Assembly: GCA_902521655.1 (NCBI GenBank)
Contig: CABYSM010000002.1
Coordinates: 21,930-85,929, forward strand
Direction: 5' to 3'
DNA length: 64,000 nt
Source: an uncultured Pelagibacteraceae bacterium
GTDB taxonomy: Bacteria > Pseudomonadota > Alphaproteobacteria > Pelagibacterales > AG-422-B15
Shown here: one piece after another, positions 54,587-64,000 of the stretch
Position numbering within the stretch: position 1 is the first letter of the stretch
Layout of the letters: every line of letters begins with the position of its first letter
Program-made: the position numbers and the translations under genes
The notes under the pieces: generated by a model
Told to the model about the DNA's origin: nothing
Databases searched by the model: none
The model's input: the letters and a program-made list of their open reading frames with translations, nothing else

Positions 54587-55609
54587 ATGAGTATAATAAA
54601 CAATTGGCAAACATTAATTAAGCCATCTAAATTGAAATTAACAAACGATGAAAACTCGCAGTATAAAGCAACTTTAGTGGCAGAGCCTCTAGAAAGAGGC
54701 TTTGGATTAACATTAGGTAATGCTTTGAGAAGAGTTCTTTTATCTTCTTTGCAAGGTACCGCAGTTACAGCCATTAAAATAGATAATGTGCTCCATGAAT
54801 TTTCTTCAATTGACGGTGTTCGTGAAGATGTAACTGATATTGTCTTGAATATTAAATCTTTATCTTTAAATATGCATTCAGAGGGCGTCAGAAAGATGAA
54901 TCTGAACGTAACAGGTCCTGGTGAAATTACAGCAGGAATGATTAATACACCTTCAGAGATTGATATTATAAATCCAGAATTAGTCATATGTAACCTTGAT
55001 GACAACACAGAATTCAATATGGAATTAACTGTAGCTAAAGGAAAAGGATACGTTGCCGCTGAGCATAATAAACCTGAAGATTCTGCAATAGGCTTAATAC
55101 CTATTGACTCAATCTTTAGTCCAGTAAAACAAGTTTCATACAGCATTGAAAATACCAGAGAAGGTAAAGTTCTAGATTATGATAAATTAATACTAACTAT
55201 TGAAACTAACGGGTCAGTAACACCTGATGACTCTATTGCTTTTGCAGCGAGGATCATTCAGGATCAGCTTCAGTCCTTTATTAATTTTGAGGAGCCAGAA
55301 GAAATACAAGAGGAGCCTGATACTTTAGAGCCTCAGTTTAATAAAAACTTGCTAAGAAAAGTTGAAGAACTGGAATTATCTGTAAGATCTATGAATTGTC
55401 TTCGCAATGATAATATAATCTATATAGGTGATCTTGTTCAAAAAAGTGAAATTGAAATGCTAAGAACACCAAACTTTGGTAGAAAGTCACTAAACGAAAT
55501 TAAAGAAGTTTTAGGAACCATGTCTCTTTACCTAGGCATGGAAGTTCCAAACTGGCCTCCTGAGAATATAGAGGAACTTGCAAGAAAGATTGAGGATCCA
55601 TATAACTAA
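54587..55609 (+). CDS. rpoA: DNA-directed RNA polymerase subunit alpha
   Basis: [37 protein letters not shown]-like; C-terminal alpha[19 protein letters not shown]. Confidence 0.98.
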   Translation: MSIINNWQTLIKPSKLKLTNDENSQYKATLVAEPLERGFGLTLGNALRRVLLSSLQGTAVTAIKIDNVLHEFSSIDGVREDVTDIVLNIKSLSLNMHSEGVRKMNLNVTGPGEITAGMINTPSEIDIINPELVICNLDDNTEFNMELTVAKGKGYVAAEHNKPEDSAIGLIPIDSIFSPVKQVSYSIENTREGKVLDYDKLILTIETNGSVTPDDSIAFAARIIQDQLQSFINFEEPEEIQEEPDTLEPQFNKNLLRKVEELELSVRSMNCLRNDNIIYIGDLVQKSEIEMLRTPNFGRKSLNEIKEVLGTMSLYLGMEVPNWPPENIEELARKIEDPYN

Positions 55610-55611
55610 TC

Positions 55612-55974
55612 ATGAGACACGGCATAGCAAAAAGAAAGCTCAATAAAACATCTACTCATAGAATAGCTATGTTAGAGAATATGGCTGTTTCATTAATAAA
55701 ACATGAAACAATCAAAACTACTTTACCAAAAGCAAAAGAATTAAGGCCGTTTATTGAAAAGATCATCACACTTGGAAAGAAAAACAAGCAATCATCAAGA
55801 ACGAATGCATTTGCTTCTCTCAGAGATAAAGAAGCAGTAACTAAGGTCTTTGATGATCTCTCAGAGAGATTTAAGGAGAGAAATGGGGGTTATTGTAGGA
55901 TTATAAAAGCTGGTTACAGAACTGGAGACAATGCACCTATGGCATTTATTCAAATTTTGGAACAAGGTAAATAA
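55612..55974 (+). CDS. rplQ: 50S ribosomal protein L17
   Basis: MRHGIAKRKLNKTSTHRIAMLENMAVSLIKHETIKTTLPKAKELRPFIEKIITLGK. Confidence 0.97.
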   Translation: MRHGIAKRKLNKTSTHRIAMLENMAVSLIKHETIKTTLPKAKELRPFIEKIITLGKKNKQSSRTNAFASLRDKEAVTKVFDDLSERFKERNGGYCRIIKAGYRTGDNAPMAFIQILEQGK

Positions 55975-56015
55975 TTTATTTATTTCAATCATTTCTTTTT
56001 CATTCATAAAATTTT

Positions 56016-56885
56016 GTGAGCTCGAAAAAATTAATCATAGTTGATAAAGACTCAGCTGGAACAAGGTTAGATAAATTTTTGAAGGAACAACTAGCAGTTC
56101 CCTTTTCATTGATACAAAGAGAAATTAGAAAAAAGAATATTAAAGTAAACAAAAAAAAATCAAGCAGTAATTACAGGCTAGTAGAGGCTGACCAAATCAT
56201 AGTATTCAAAGAATATACAGCTGATATCGATAAGAATATAGCTTTGACAGTTCCAGAAAATTTAAAATCTAAAATTAAGAAATCTATAGTTTTTAGAAAT
56301 AAGAATTTTATTGTAATAAATAAATGGAGTGGCATAGCCTGTCAAAGAGGTTCAAAGATTAATATTTCGATAGATGATTTAATTAAATTCCTTGCATCTG
56401 GGAAAGATACACCAAAATTAGTGCACAGATTAGACAAGGATACAACTGGATTGTTAATTGTTGCTTTAAATCTTAATGCAGCAAGATTTTTTCATAAACT
56501 ACTATCTACTAAAAAGATTACAAAAACATATTTTGCTATAGTAAAAAATAAACCGAAAAAGGATAAAGGTATATTTAATGACAGATTGAGTAATACAGGT
56601 AAAACTCTGGATGCGAGTACTAAGTATGAAGTGATAAAAGTACTAAAAAATAAACTTTATTTTCTTAAGCTCCAGCCATCCTCAGGAAGAAAACATCAAA
56701 TTCGCATGCATTGCTATTTAAATCAATCTCCAATACTGGGGGATAAAAAATATTATCAGTATAATAAAGATGCTAATCAAAAGAATTTGTTTTTACACGC
56801 GGGTCAATTAAACTTTGTTGATCAAGATAACCAAAAAGTAAATATCAATGCAAAATTACCTTCACACTTTGAAGAATACTTATAA
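56016..56885 (+). CDS. RluC/RluD-family rRNA pseudouridine synthase
   Basis: S4-like N-terminus; KLVHRLDKDTTGLLIVALN, SSGRKHQIRMHCYLNQSPILGDKKY; GTG start. Confidence 0.9.
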   Translation: MSSKKLIIVDKDSAGTRLDKFLKEQLAVPFSLIQREIRKKNIKVNKKKSSSNYRLVEADQIIVFKEYTADIDKNIALTVPENLKSKIKKSIVFRNKNFIVINKWSGIACQRGSKINISIDDLIKFLASGKDTPKLVHRLDKDTTGLLIVALNLNAARFFHKLLSTKKITKTYFAIVKNKPKKDKGIFNDRLSNTGKTLDASTKYEVIKVLKNKLYFLKLQPSSGRKHQIRMHCYLNQSPILGDKKYYQYNKDANQKNLFLHAGQLNFVDQDNQKVNINAKLPSHFEEYL

Positions 56886-56897
56886 ATTGATAATTAA

Positions 56898-56918
56898 GAT
56901 ATATGATATATGATATAT
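56898..56918. repeat. Three tandem copies of GATATAT
   Basis: GATATATGATATATGATATAT, 12 nt upstream of the pccB start. Confidence 0.85.
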
Positions 56919-56929
56919 TATAGAATTTC

Positions 56930-58462
56930 ATGACAGACATAATCAAAGAATTAGAAAAAAAAAGGGAACAAGCTAAACTTGGCGGCGGCAAGAAGCGCGT
57001 CGATGCTCAGCATGCTAGAGGAAAGTTAACTGCCAGAGAAAGAATAGATATCATCATAGATGACGATTCCTTTGAAGAATATGATATGTATGTAGAACAC
57101 CGAACAAATGATTTTGGAATGGAAAAACAGAAATATGCTGGCGATGGTGTTGTTACAGGAAGCGGAAGAATAAACGGGAAACTCGTTTATATATTTAGTC
57201 AAGATTTTACTGTTTTTGGCGGCTCCCTATCAGAAGCTCATGCAGAAAAAATTTGTAAAGTTATGGATATGGCAATGAAAGTGGGCGCGCCAATTATAGG
57301 AATTAATGACTCAGGTGGGGCAAGAATACAGGAAGGAGTTGCATCACTTGCTGGCTATGCAGAAGTTTTTAAAAGAAATGTTCTTGCTTCAGGGGTTATT
57401 CCTCAAATATCTGTAATTATGGGACCATGTGCGGGTGGCGCAGTTTACTCTCCCGCGATGACAGATTTTATCTTTATGGTTAAGAATACTTCGTTTATGT
57501 TCGTTACAGGACCAGATGTAGTTAAAACAGTCACTCAGGAAAATGTAAACCAAGAGGAGCTTGGAGGAGCTAAAACTCATACATCAAAATCATCAGTTGC
57601 TGATGGAGCTTTTAATAATGATATTGAAACTCTTCACGAGGTAAAGAACCTTATCGATTTACTACCCTCTAGCAATAGAGAGAAATCAACTAATATTAAA
57701 AAAGATTTTCAGGACTTAAGCCCTGATTATTCTCTTGACACTCTAGTTCCTGATAATCCAAATAAACCATATGATATGAAGGAATTGATAACAAAAGTGG
57801 CTGACAATAATTATTTTTTTGAAATTCAAAAAGATTTTGCAAAAAATATTATTACTGGATTTGGAACAGTTGAAGGCAGAACTGTTGGATTTGTTGCTAA
57901 CCAACCGTTGGTATTAGCGGGATGTCTAGATATCGACTCAGGTAAAAAAGGTGGAAGATTTGTTCGATTTTGTGATTGCTTTAATATTCCTATTGTAACC
58001 TTTGTTGATGTTCCAGGTTTCTTGCCAGGTGTATCTCAAGAACACAATGGAATTATAAAAAATGGTGCAAAATTATTATTTGCATATGCCGAAGCTACCG
58101 TTCCCAAGATAACGATTATTACAAGAAAAGCATATGGAGGAGCCTATGTTGTGATGTCATCAAAACATCTCAGGGGAGACATAAATTATGCATGGCCTAG
58201 TGCTGAAATTGCAGTAATGGGAGCAAAAGGAGCGACGGAAATTTTATATAGAAATGAAATTAAGGATAAGGAAAAAATAGAAAAAAGAACTGATGACTAT
58301 ACAGAACAATTTGCAAATCCATTTATTGCATCAAAAAGAGGATTTATTGACGATGTAATTAGACCACACTCTACAAGAAAGAGAATAGCAACAGCCCTCG
58401 AGAATCTAAAAGACAAAGAACTTTCTTTGCCATTAAAAAAACACGACAATATTCCACTATAA
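56930..58462 (+). CDS. pccB: Propionyl-CoA carboxylase beta (carboxyltransferase) subunit
   Basis: [85 protein letters not shown]. Confidence 0.93.
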   Translation: MTDIIKELEKKREQAKLGGGKKRVDAQHARGKLTARERIDIIIDDDSFEEYDMYVEHRTNDFGMEKQKYAGDGVVTGSGRINGKLVYIFSQDFTVFGGSLSEAHAEKICKVMDMAMKVGAPIIGINDSGGARIQEGVASLAGYAEVFKRNVLASGVIPQISVIMGPCAGGAVYSPAMTDFIFMVKNTSFMFVTGPDVVKTVTQENVNQEELGGAKTHTSKSSVADGAFNNDIETLHEVKNLIDLLPSSNREKSTNIKKDFQDLSPDYSLDTLVPDNPNKPYDMKELITKVADNNYFFEIQKDFAKNIITGFGTVEGRTVGFVANQPLVLAGCLDIDSGKKGGRFVRFCDCFNIPIVTFVDVPGFLPGVSQEHNGIIKNGAKLLFAYAEATVPKITIITRKAYGGAYVVMSSKHLRGDINYAWPSAEIAVMGAKGATEILYRNEIKDKEKIEKRTDDYTEQFANPFIASKRGFIDDVIRPHSTRKRIATALENLKDKELSLPLKKHDNIPL

Positions 58463-58464
58463 AA

Positions 58465-60459
58465 ATGATAAGAAAAATTTTAATAGCCAATAGAGGCGAA
58501 ATAGCCTGCAGAGTGATAAAAACTGCTAGGAAGCTAAAAATAAAAACAGTCGCAGTATATTCTGATGCTGATAAAGATGCCCTATTTGTCAAACAAGCAG
58601 ATGAATCTTATTATCTTGGAGGATCGCAACCAAGTGAATCATATCTTGATGCAAATAAAATTATATCAATAGCTATAAAATCAAAATCAGACGCTATTCA
58701 TCCAGGCTATGGATTTCTATCTGAGAATGCACCGTTCGTTAACAGGCTAAAAAAAGAAAATATTAAGTTCATTGGACCAAATCCAATGGCAATAAAAAAA
58801 ATGGGCGACAAAATTGAATCGAAGAATCTTGCCATAAAATTAAAACTCAATGTAATTCCTGGCCACACTGCGCCAGTAAAAAATGCATCAGAAGCTCTCA
58901 GGATTTCAAAAAAAATTGGATTTCCAGTTCTATTAAAAGCCTCAGCAGGAGGTGGTGGAAAGGGAATGAGGATTGTAAGAAAAGATAGAGAACTAGAGGA
59001 GAACTTTATTGCTGCAAAGAGCGAATCAATGAAAAGTTTTGGAGATGATCGAGTATTTATTGAGAAATATATTGAGCAACCAAGACATATAGAAATTCAA
59101 ATACTTTGTGATAAGCATGGAAATCAAATTCATTTAGGTGAAAGAGAATGTTCGATTCAACGAAGATATCAGAAAGTTATTGAGGAATGTCCGTCACCAT
59201 TTGTTGACGAAGATATGAGAAGTGAAATGGCAAGTCAGGCCCTAATACTCGCTAAAGAGGTAAAGTATGACTCTGCTGGGACTGTCGAATTTGTTGTAGA
59301 CTCAAAAAAGAATTTCTATTTTTTAGAGATGAATACAAGATTACAAGTTGAACATCCTGTAACAGAACTAGTTACAGGTATTGATTTAGTTGAACAAATG
59401 ATCCTTAGCGCAGATAATAAGAAATTAGCTATCCAACAAGAAGATATAAAGCTGAATGGTTGGTCAGTTGAGTCCAGAATTTATGCAGAGGATCCTACGA
59501 AGGACTTTCTTCCCTCTATCGGAAGAGTCACTAGATATATCGAACCTAAAAAAATTGAAAAAGATTATGAAGTGATAAGAAATGACACAGGTATTAGTCC
59601 AGGATCCGAGGTTTCATTGTACTATGACCCCATGATTTCGAAATTAGCTGTTCATAGCAAAGACAGAATAAGCGCTATCAATCTAATGATCAATTCACTT
59701 CAAAACTACTATCTTTCAGGCTTAGAAAATAATATCGATTTCTTAATAGCTATTTTAGAAGATAAAAAATTTCAAAAAGGGGAAATAAGCACAAATTTCA
59801 TAAAAGAAAAATTTAAGAATGGCTATTCATCAAATTTGACAATGACAGATGATAAGTGTCAAAAATTCGGAATTATTGCAATGCTTATGTATGCAAAACA
59901 ATCTTATAATTTAAGTAATATCATAAGCAAAAACTTTAGTGTTAAAATTTCTGAAGACTACCTAAGTATTTTCATGAATGAGGCAGCTATTGTTGACAAT
60001 TCATTGTCTTTGTTAATTGAGATTAACAAGAAAAAGATAAAAGTAGAATCTTCATTCAATTTAAATCAAAAACTGTGTTCATTTAAAGTAAATGAAGAAA
60101 TATTTTATTTTAAAATAAATGATCTTATTAATTTGCATACTTCGGATGTGAGTTTTTTAGATTGTAGGTCAAAAACAGTTGTAGTTCAAAGTACACAAAA
60201 AGACCTTCTTAAGTTAATGCCAAAAGACGTAAAAGAAGACTTATCTAAGAAATTAATATCACCCATGCCTGGATTGATTAAATCAGTTGACGTTATTGAG
60301 GGTCAGAAGGTCAAAAACGCCGATCAATTACTAATAATAGAAGCTATGAAAATGGAAAATATTCTAAAAAGTGAAAAAGATTGCGTGATTGAAAAGATAC
60401 TAGTTAAGGCCGGTGACAGTGTTAGTGCTGATGAGGAACTGATTTTATTTAAGAACTAG
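58465..60459 (+). CDS. pccA: Acyl-/propionyl-CoA carboxylase alpha (biotin carboxylase + BCCP) subunit
   Basis: KILIANRGEIACRVIKTARKL, KASAGGGGKGMRIV, EMNTRLQVEHPVTELVTGIDLVEQMI, biotinyl EAMKMEN. Confidence 0.93.
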   Translation: MIRKILIANRGEIACRVIKTARKLKIKTVAVYSDADKDALFVKQADESYYLGGSQPSESYLDANKIISIAIKSKSDAIHPGYGFLSENAPFVNRLKKENIKFIGPNPMAIKKMGDKIESKNLAIKLKLNVIPGHTAPVKNASEALRISKKIGFPVLLKASAGGGGKGMRIVRKDRELEENFIAAKSESMKSFGDDRVFIEKYIEQPRHIEIQILCDKHGNQIHLGERECSIQRRYQKVIEECPSPFVDEDMRSEMASQALILAKEVKYDSAGTVEFVVDSKKNFYFLEMNTRLQVEHPVTELVTGIDLVEQMILSADNKKLAIQQEDIKLNGWSVESRIYAEDPTKDFLPSIGRVTRYIEPKKIEKDYEVIRNDTGISPGSEVSLYYDPMISKLAVHSKDRISAINLMINSLQNYYLSGLENNIDFLIAILEDKKFQKGEISTNFIKEKFKNGYSSNLTMTDDKCQKFGIIAMLMYAKQSYNLSNIISKNFSVKISEDYLSIFMNEAAIVDNSLSLLIEINKKKIKVESSFNLNQKLCSFKVNEEIFYFKINDLINLHTSDVSFLDCRSKTVVVQSTQKDLLKLMPKDVKEDLSKKLISPMPGLIKSVDVIEGQKVKNADQLLIIEAMKMENILKSEKDCVIEKILVKAGDSVSADEELILFKN

Positions 60460-61555
60460 TTGCAGTTTTTAATTTGCTTTGAAATATATCTCTGTCCATA
60501 TAACCTTGCCTAAAGTATCTTTTATTTTCTCGATCTTTATAACTTTTTCTTCCATGCAAAACTCTATAGTTATCAAGAATTAACATATCACCTGACATTT
60601 GCTTTATTTCAATATTATTTTTGGAGTCTTTAATTAAGTCCCAAAATTTTCTTCTCGCTTTTATGTATTCATTTAATCTTTTATTATTTTCATAAGGCAT
60701 AACTTCAGTTCTATTATTATATCGTATTTGACAAATATTATTATCATCGTCCAATTCAATAAGTTTACATTTATTTTCAAGATAAGCATTTTTATCAGCG
60801 TATCTAAAAAAAGTATTAAATGATGTAAGGGTATCAAAGTATTTTTTATGCCTCTTTCTGAGAACATTAGCAATATTAAAACCATCAGTTATAGTATTCT
60901 CACCACCATTATTTGCATTTTCAATACAATGTAGAAAAATATAGCCTTGAGTTGGAAATCGATAGGGGTTGTCTGTATGATTCTCAAGACCTCTGGTTGT
61001 CATAGTTAAATCGTAAGCCTTATTTATATTTTTAACGTCTGCAATTCCACCCCAGTTTGTCTTTTTTACTGGACCAATGAGTTTCATTAATTCATTTAAT
61101 CCATTTTTCTTTTTAGGTATATTCCTTACTAAACAAAATCCTAATTTATCAACGCTAGTCATTATATCAAATAGCATTTTATTATTTATGTTTTTAAAAT
61201 TAAACTTTGGAACCTTAAGATTTTTTTTATTCCAAAGGTACTTATTATCAATCACAGGCGCTTTTTTAAGTTGTGAATATATATAGTTTATTTTGTAATT
61301 ATGTTGAGAATTATCGGAAAAAGTAATTGCCAATGTTTCCTTTTCTATTTGAGCGTCAATGATTTTTAATGATGGGCTTATTTCAGCCGCTTCAATTAAT
61401 AACTGTTTAGTATAGGGGTCCCTTATTTCTGCATTGTCACTATGCTCATAAAGCCATTGAGAATTGACTTCATATTTTTTGCCATTTAATAAAATGGAAA
61501 GTGAATTTTTATTGTTTTTTTTGATGTTAAGTGTGTAATTCATTAAAAGTATCAA
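60449..61555 (-). CDS. TauD/gamma-butyrobetaine hydroxylase-like 2-oxoglutarate/Fe(II) dioxygenase
   Basis: N-terminal GBBH-like domain; LENHTDNPYRFPTQGYIFLHCIEN (HxD), DMLILDNYRVLHGRKSY (distal His); probable start MNYTLN at 61543. Confidence 0.85.
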   Translation of the reverse strand: MILLMNYTLNIKKNNKNSLSILLNGKKYEVNSQWLYEHSDNAEIRDPYTKQLLIEAAEISPSLKIIDAQIEKETLAITFSDNSQHNYKINYIYSQLKKAPVIDNKYLWNKKNLKVPKFNFKNINNKMLFDIMTSVDKLGFCLVRNIPKKKNGLNELMKLIGPVKKTNWGGIADVKNINKAYDLTMTTRGLENHTDNPYRFPTQGYIFLHCIENANNGGENTITDGFNIANVLRKRHKKYFDTLTSFNTFFRYADKNAYLENKCKLIELDDDNNICQIRYNNRTEVMPYENNKRLNEYIKARRKFWDLIKDSKNNIEIKQMSGDMLILDNYRVLHGRKSYKDRENKRYFRQGYMDRDIFQSKLKTATSS

Positions 61556-62162
61556 AAATATTTTTAACTAGGATATCATCAAAGTCTTCAATATCAATAT
61601 CGAATCCTAGGTCGTAGAAACTGGTAACGTATTCACTATCAAGGCCACATGGCCTTATCCCTTTATAGTGACTAAGGTTAGGATTAATATTTATAGAAAA
61701 GCCGTGATATGTTACCCACTTTTTAAATTTAAGCCCTATGCTTGCAATTTTATAATATTTATTATCAATTTTTTTTTTTACAAAAACGCCATGATGTTTA
61801 GTTAAGCTAATTCCTTCAATATTGAAAGTCTTTAAAGTATTTATAATGATACTTTCAATTGAAGATACAAACTTTTTTATATCCTTTGTTCTATTATTTA
61901 AATTAAGCATCAAGTATACAACTCTCTGACCAGGACCGTGGTAGGTATACTTGCCTCCTCTATTAGTTTGAATAACTGGGAAACTCTGTGAATCAAGTAG
62001 ATCATCTTTATTATCATTAGAACCGGAGGTATATATAGTTGGGTGATTTAGCATCCAAACTAATTCATCTGACTTATTTTCAATAATTTGATTCACCCTA
62101 TTTTCCATGTTTTTAAGACATTCAAGGTAATCTTGTGGGTTAGTACTTATTTTTAATTCCAT
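61527..62162 (-). CDS. lipB: Octanoyltransferase (lipoate biosynthesis)
   Basis: WMLNHPTIYTSGS, VIQTNRGGKYTYHGPGQRVVYLMLNL, GLKFKKWVTYHGFSININPNLSHYKGIRPCGL. Confidence 0.95.
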   Translation of the reverse strand: MELKISTNPQDYLECLKNMENRVNQIIENKSDELVWMLNHPTIYTSGSNDNKDDLLDSQSFPVIQTNRGGKYTYHGPGQRVVYLMLNLNNRTKDIKKFVSSIESIIINTLKTFNIEGISLTKHHGVFVKKKIDNKYYKIASIGLKFKKWVTYHGFSININPNLSHYKGIRPCGLDSEYVTSFYDLGFDIDIEDFDDILVKNIFDTFNELHT

Positions 62163-62206
62163 GTTTTCCTGGATAATAAACTATTTTAATATACATAAAG
62201 GAAATT

Positions 62207-63583
62207 ATGAATGAAATCAGTAGCGATCTTACTCAAAATGAAAATATTACATTTAACAATAAACTGATCAATGCAGTAATTGCTAATTGCAATGAAGAAA
62301 ACAGGGCAAACCTCGAAGGTCTTATTGAGCCTTTGCATCCTGCAGATTTAGCAGATTTACTTACTTTCCTGAATACAGATCAACGATCATACATTCTTGG
62401 AACTCTCAAGGAAGATCGATATACAGAGGTATTAGCGGAATTAGATGACACTATTATTGACGAAACTGTTCAAAAGTTAGAGGAAAAGAAAGTCGTAAGA
62501 TCAATCAGTGAAATGGAAACTGATGATGCAATCAATTTGATTGAGTCCCTAGAGCCCAAATCAAAGAAAAAAATACTAGATCAAGTAAATCCAGCAGATC
62601 GTGTAATTTTTGAGGAGAGCCTTAACTACCCTGAAGATACGGCGGGAAGACGAATGCAAAAAGAATTTGTATCAATGCCTGGCTTCTGGTCTGTGGGTCA
62701 AGCAATTGACTATTTGAGAAAAGAAATAAATTTACCAGATGATTTTTTTGAATTATTTATTGTTGATCCATCAAATAAACCGCTGGGTAGTGCATCAGTA
62801 TCTAAAGTACTTCGCTCACAAAGAGATACAAAGCTAAGCGATATACTGGAAGACAGCCCAAAGTTCGTCAAGGCCTCTATGGATCAAGAAGAAGTAGCAT
62901 TATTTTTTGAGCAATATTCATTAGTCTCAGCTGGAGTAGTTGACGGTCAAAATCGATTAATTGGAAGAATTACGGCAGATGATATCGTATGGGTTCTTCA
63001 AGAGGAAGCTGAAGAGGATATTCTTAGATTAGGAGGCGTCGCTGAAAGTGAGATGAACCAATCTATTGGAAGATCAACAAAAAGAAGGTTTATCTGGCTA
63101 TTTATAAATTTATTAACTGCAATACTAGCTTCTTATGTAATTAGCCTTTTTGACGCTAGCATCGAAAAAATGGTAGCACTTGCTGTTTTAATGCCAATAG
63201 TTGCTTCTATGGGTGGCAACGCAGGAACTCAGACACTTACTTTAACAGTGCGTTCTCTGGCGACAAAAGAACTTGTTGAAAATAACAGAAGGAAAGTATT
63301 TATAAAGGAGATTGGAATTTCGATTTTAAATGGATTTATATTTGCTATTCTTACCGGCGTAGCTGCATTGATTTGGTTTGAAGATATGTCCCTTTCAATT
63401 ATTGTAGGCGCAGCAATGATTATTAATATTTTATCAGCTGGTTTTTTTGGATTCCTTATTCCATATGTTTTCAATAGAATTAAAATTGATCCAGCCCTTG
63501 CTTCAAGTGTATTTGTAACAACAATTACAGATGTGTTTGGATTTCTGTCTTTCTTGGGATTAGCTTCAATATATTTATTCTAA
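62207..63583 (+). CDS. mgtE: Magnesium transporter MgtE
   Basis: N domain HPADLADLLTFL, CBS domains, TM core LMPIVASMGGNAGTQTLTLTVRSLA. Confidence 0.95.
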   Translation: MNEISSDLTQNENITFNNKLINAVIANCNEENRANLEGLIEPLHPADLADLLTFLNTDQRSYILGTLKEDRYTEVLAELDDTIIDETVQKLEEKKVVRSISEMETDDAINLIESLEPKSKKKILDQVNPADRVIFEESLNYPEDTAGRRMQKEFVSMPGFWSVGQAIDYLRKEINLPDDFFELFIVDPSNKPLGSASVSKVLRSQRDTKLSDILEDSPKFVKASMDQEEVALFFEQYSLVSAGVVDGQNRLIGRITADDIVWVLQEEAEEDILRLGGVAESEMNQSIGRSTKRRFIWLFINLLTAILASYVISLFDASIEKMVALAVLMPIVASMGGNAGTQTLTLTVRSLATKELVENNRRKVFIKEIGISILNGFIFAILTGVAALIWFEDMSLSIIVGAAMIINILSAGFFGFLIPYVFNRIKIDPALASSVFVTTITDVFGFLSFLGLASIYLF

Positions 63584-64000
63584 ATTGGGAAATTATCAAT
63601 TAATCGAGTACTTCCAACATTTGCAGCAATAAAAATTCTTGATTTTGATTTTAAAGATCTTCTTTTTTCTAAAGTATCAGTAAGGATTGTTAGGTAATCA
63701 ATTTTATCTATCCCGTTCATACGAAGTTCGCGCTTAGCATGAGCTAAAATTTTTGTCGTATTAAGTTTATTTTTAACTTTAGGGATTAAATATTTGCATA
63801 TCTTATTGATTTTATTGGCTATTTCAATTTCATTAATTTCTAAATATTTGTTTCTAGATGAAAGCGGTAATCCATTTTTATTTCTTACAGTTTTAATAGG
63901 AATAATTTTAGTGCCAAAGTTTAGCTCATCCCGCAATTTTTTTATAACGACTAATTGCTGATAATCTTTTTCTCCAAAGAAAGAATTATCAGCTTGAACA
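63580..64000 (-). CDS. panC: Pantoate--beta-alanine ligase (5' part beyond window)
   Basis: Reverse strand from 64000: VQADNSFFGEKDYQQLVVIKKLRDELNFGTKIIPIKTVRNKNGLPLSSRNKYL. Confidence 0.93.
   Translation of the reverse strand, partial: VQADNSFFGEKDYQQLVVIKKLRDELNFGTKIIPIKTVRNKNGLPLSSRNKYLEINEIEIANKINKICKYLIPKVKNKLNTTKILAHAKRELRMNGIDKIDYLTILTDTLEKRRSLKSKSRIFIAANVGSTRLIDNFPI

Noticed and set aside
54562-55146. 194-aa minus-strand ORF opposite rpoA
   Set aside because: Shadow ORF antisense to a certain rpoA; no recognisable domain and its frame follows rpoA codon structure.

Overview
AT-rich, densely packed chromosomal segment of a streamlined marine-type alphaproteobacterium (SAR11/HIMB59/AEGEAN-169-like by gene content and style; this placement is inference). 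Most of the window is core genome: class II DAHP synthase (5' truncated), nadE-gltX-cysS-cimA, trmJ, rpsD, the purine block (purL, purQ, purS, purC, purB), map, sfsA, nadK, a tRNA/tuf/secE/nusG/rplKAJL/rpoBC/str/S10/spc/alpha ribosomal supercluster (about 27-56 kb), propionyl-CoA carboxylase, lipB, mgtE and panC (truncated at the window end). Five tRNAs are readable: Leu-TAA, Thr-TGT, Tyr-GTA, Gly-TCC, Trp-CCA. The accessory part is about 14-26 kb. It holds a blue-tuned (Gln105-equivalent) proteorhodopsin with no signal peptide and its own UUCG terminator; a stand-alone inverse-autotransporter beta-barrel followed 3 nt later by an orphan secreted Cys-containing protein; glycerol kinase plus a class II aldolase; an NAD-dependent formate dehydrogenase; and a membrane fatty-acid-hydroxylase-like protein. 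I found no CRISPR array, transposon, prophage or rRNA. The best candidate for an undescribed system is the tRNA-Leu-adjacent barrel/secreted-protein pair at 19168-20919. Most gene calls rest on recognising protein motifs by eye; no database search was run.
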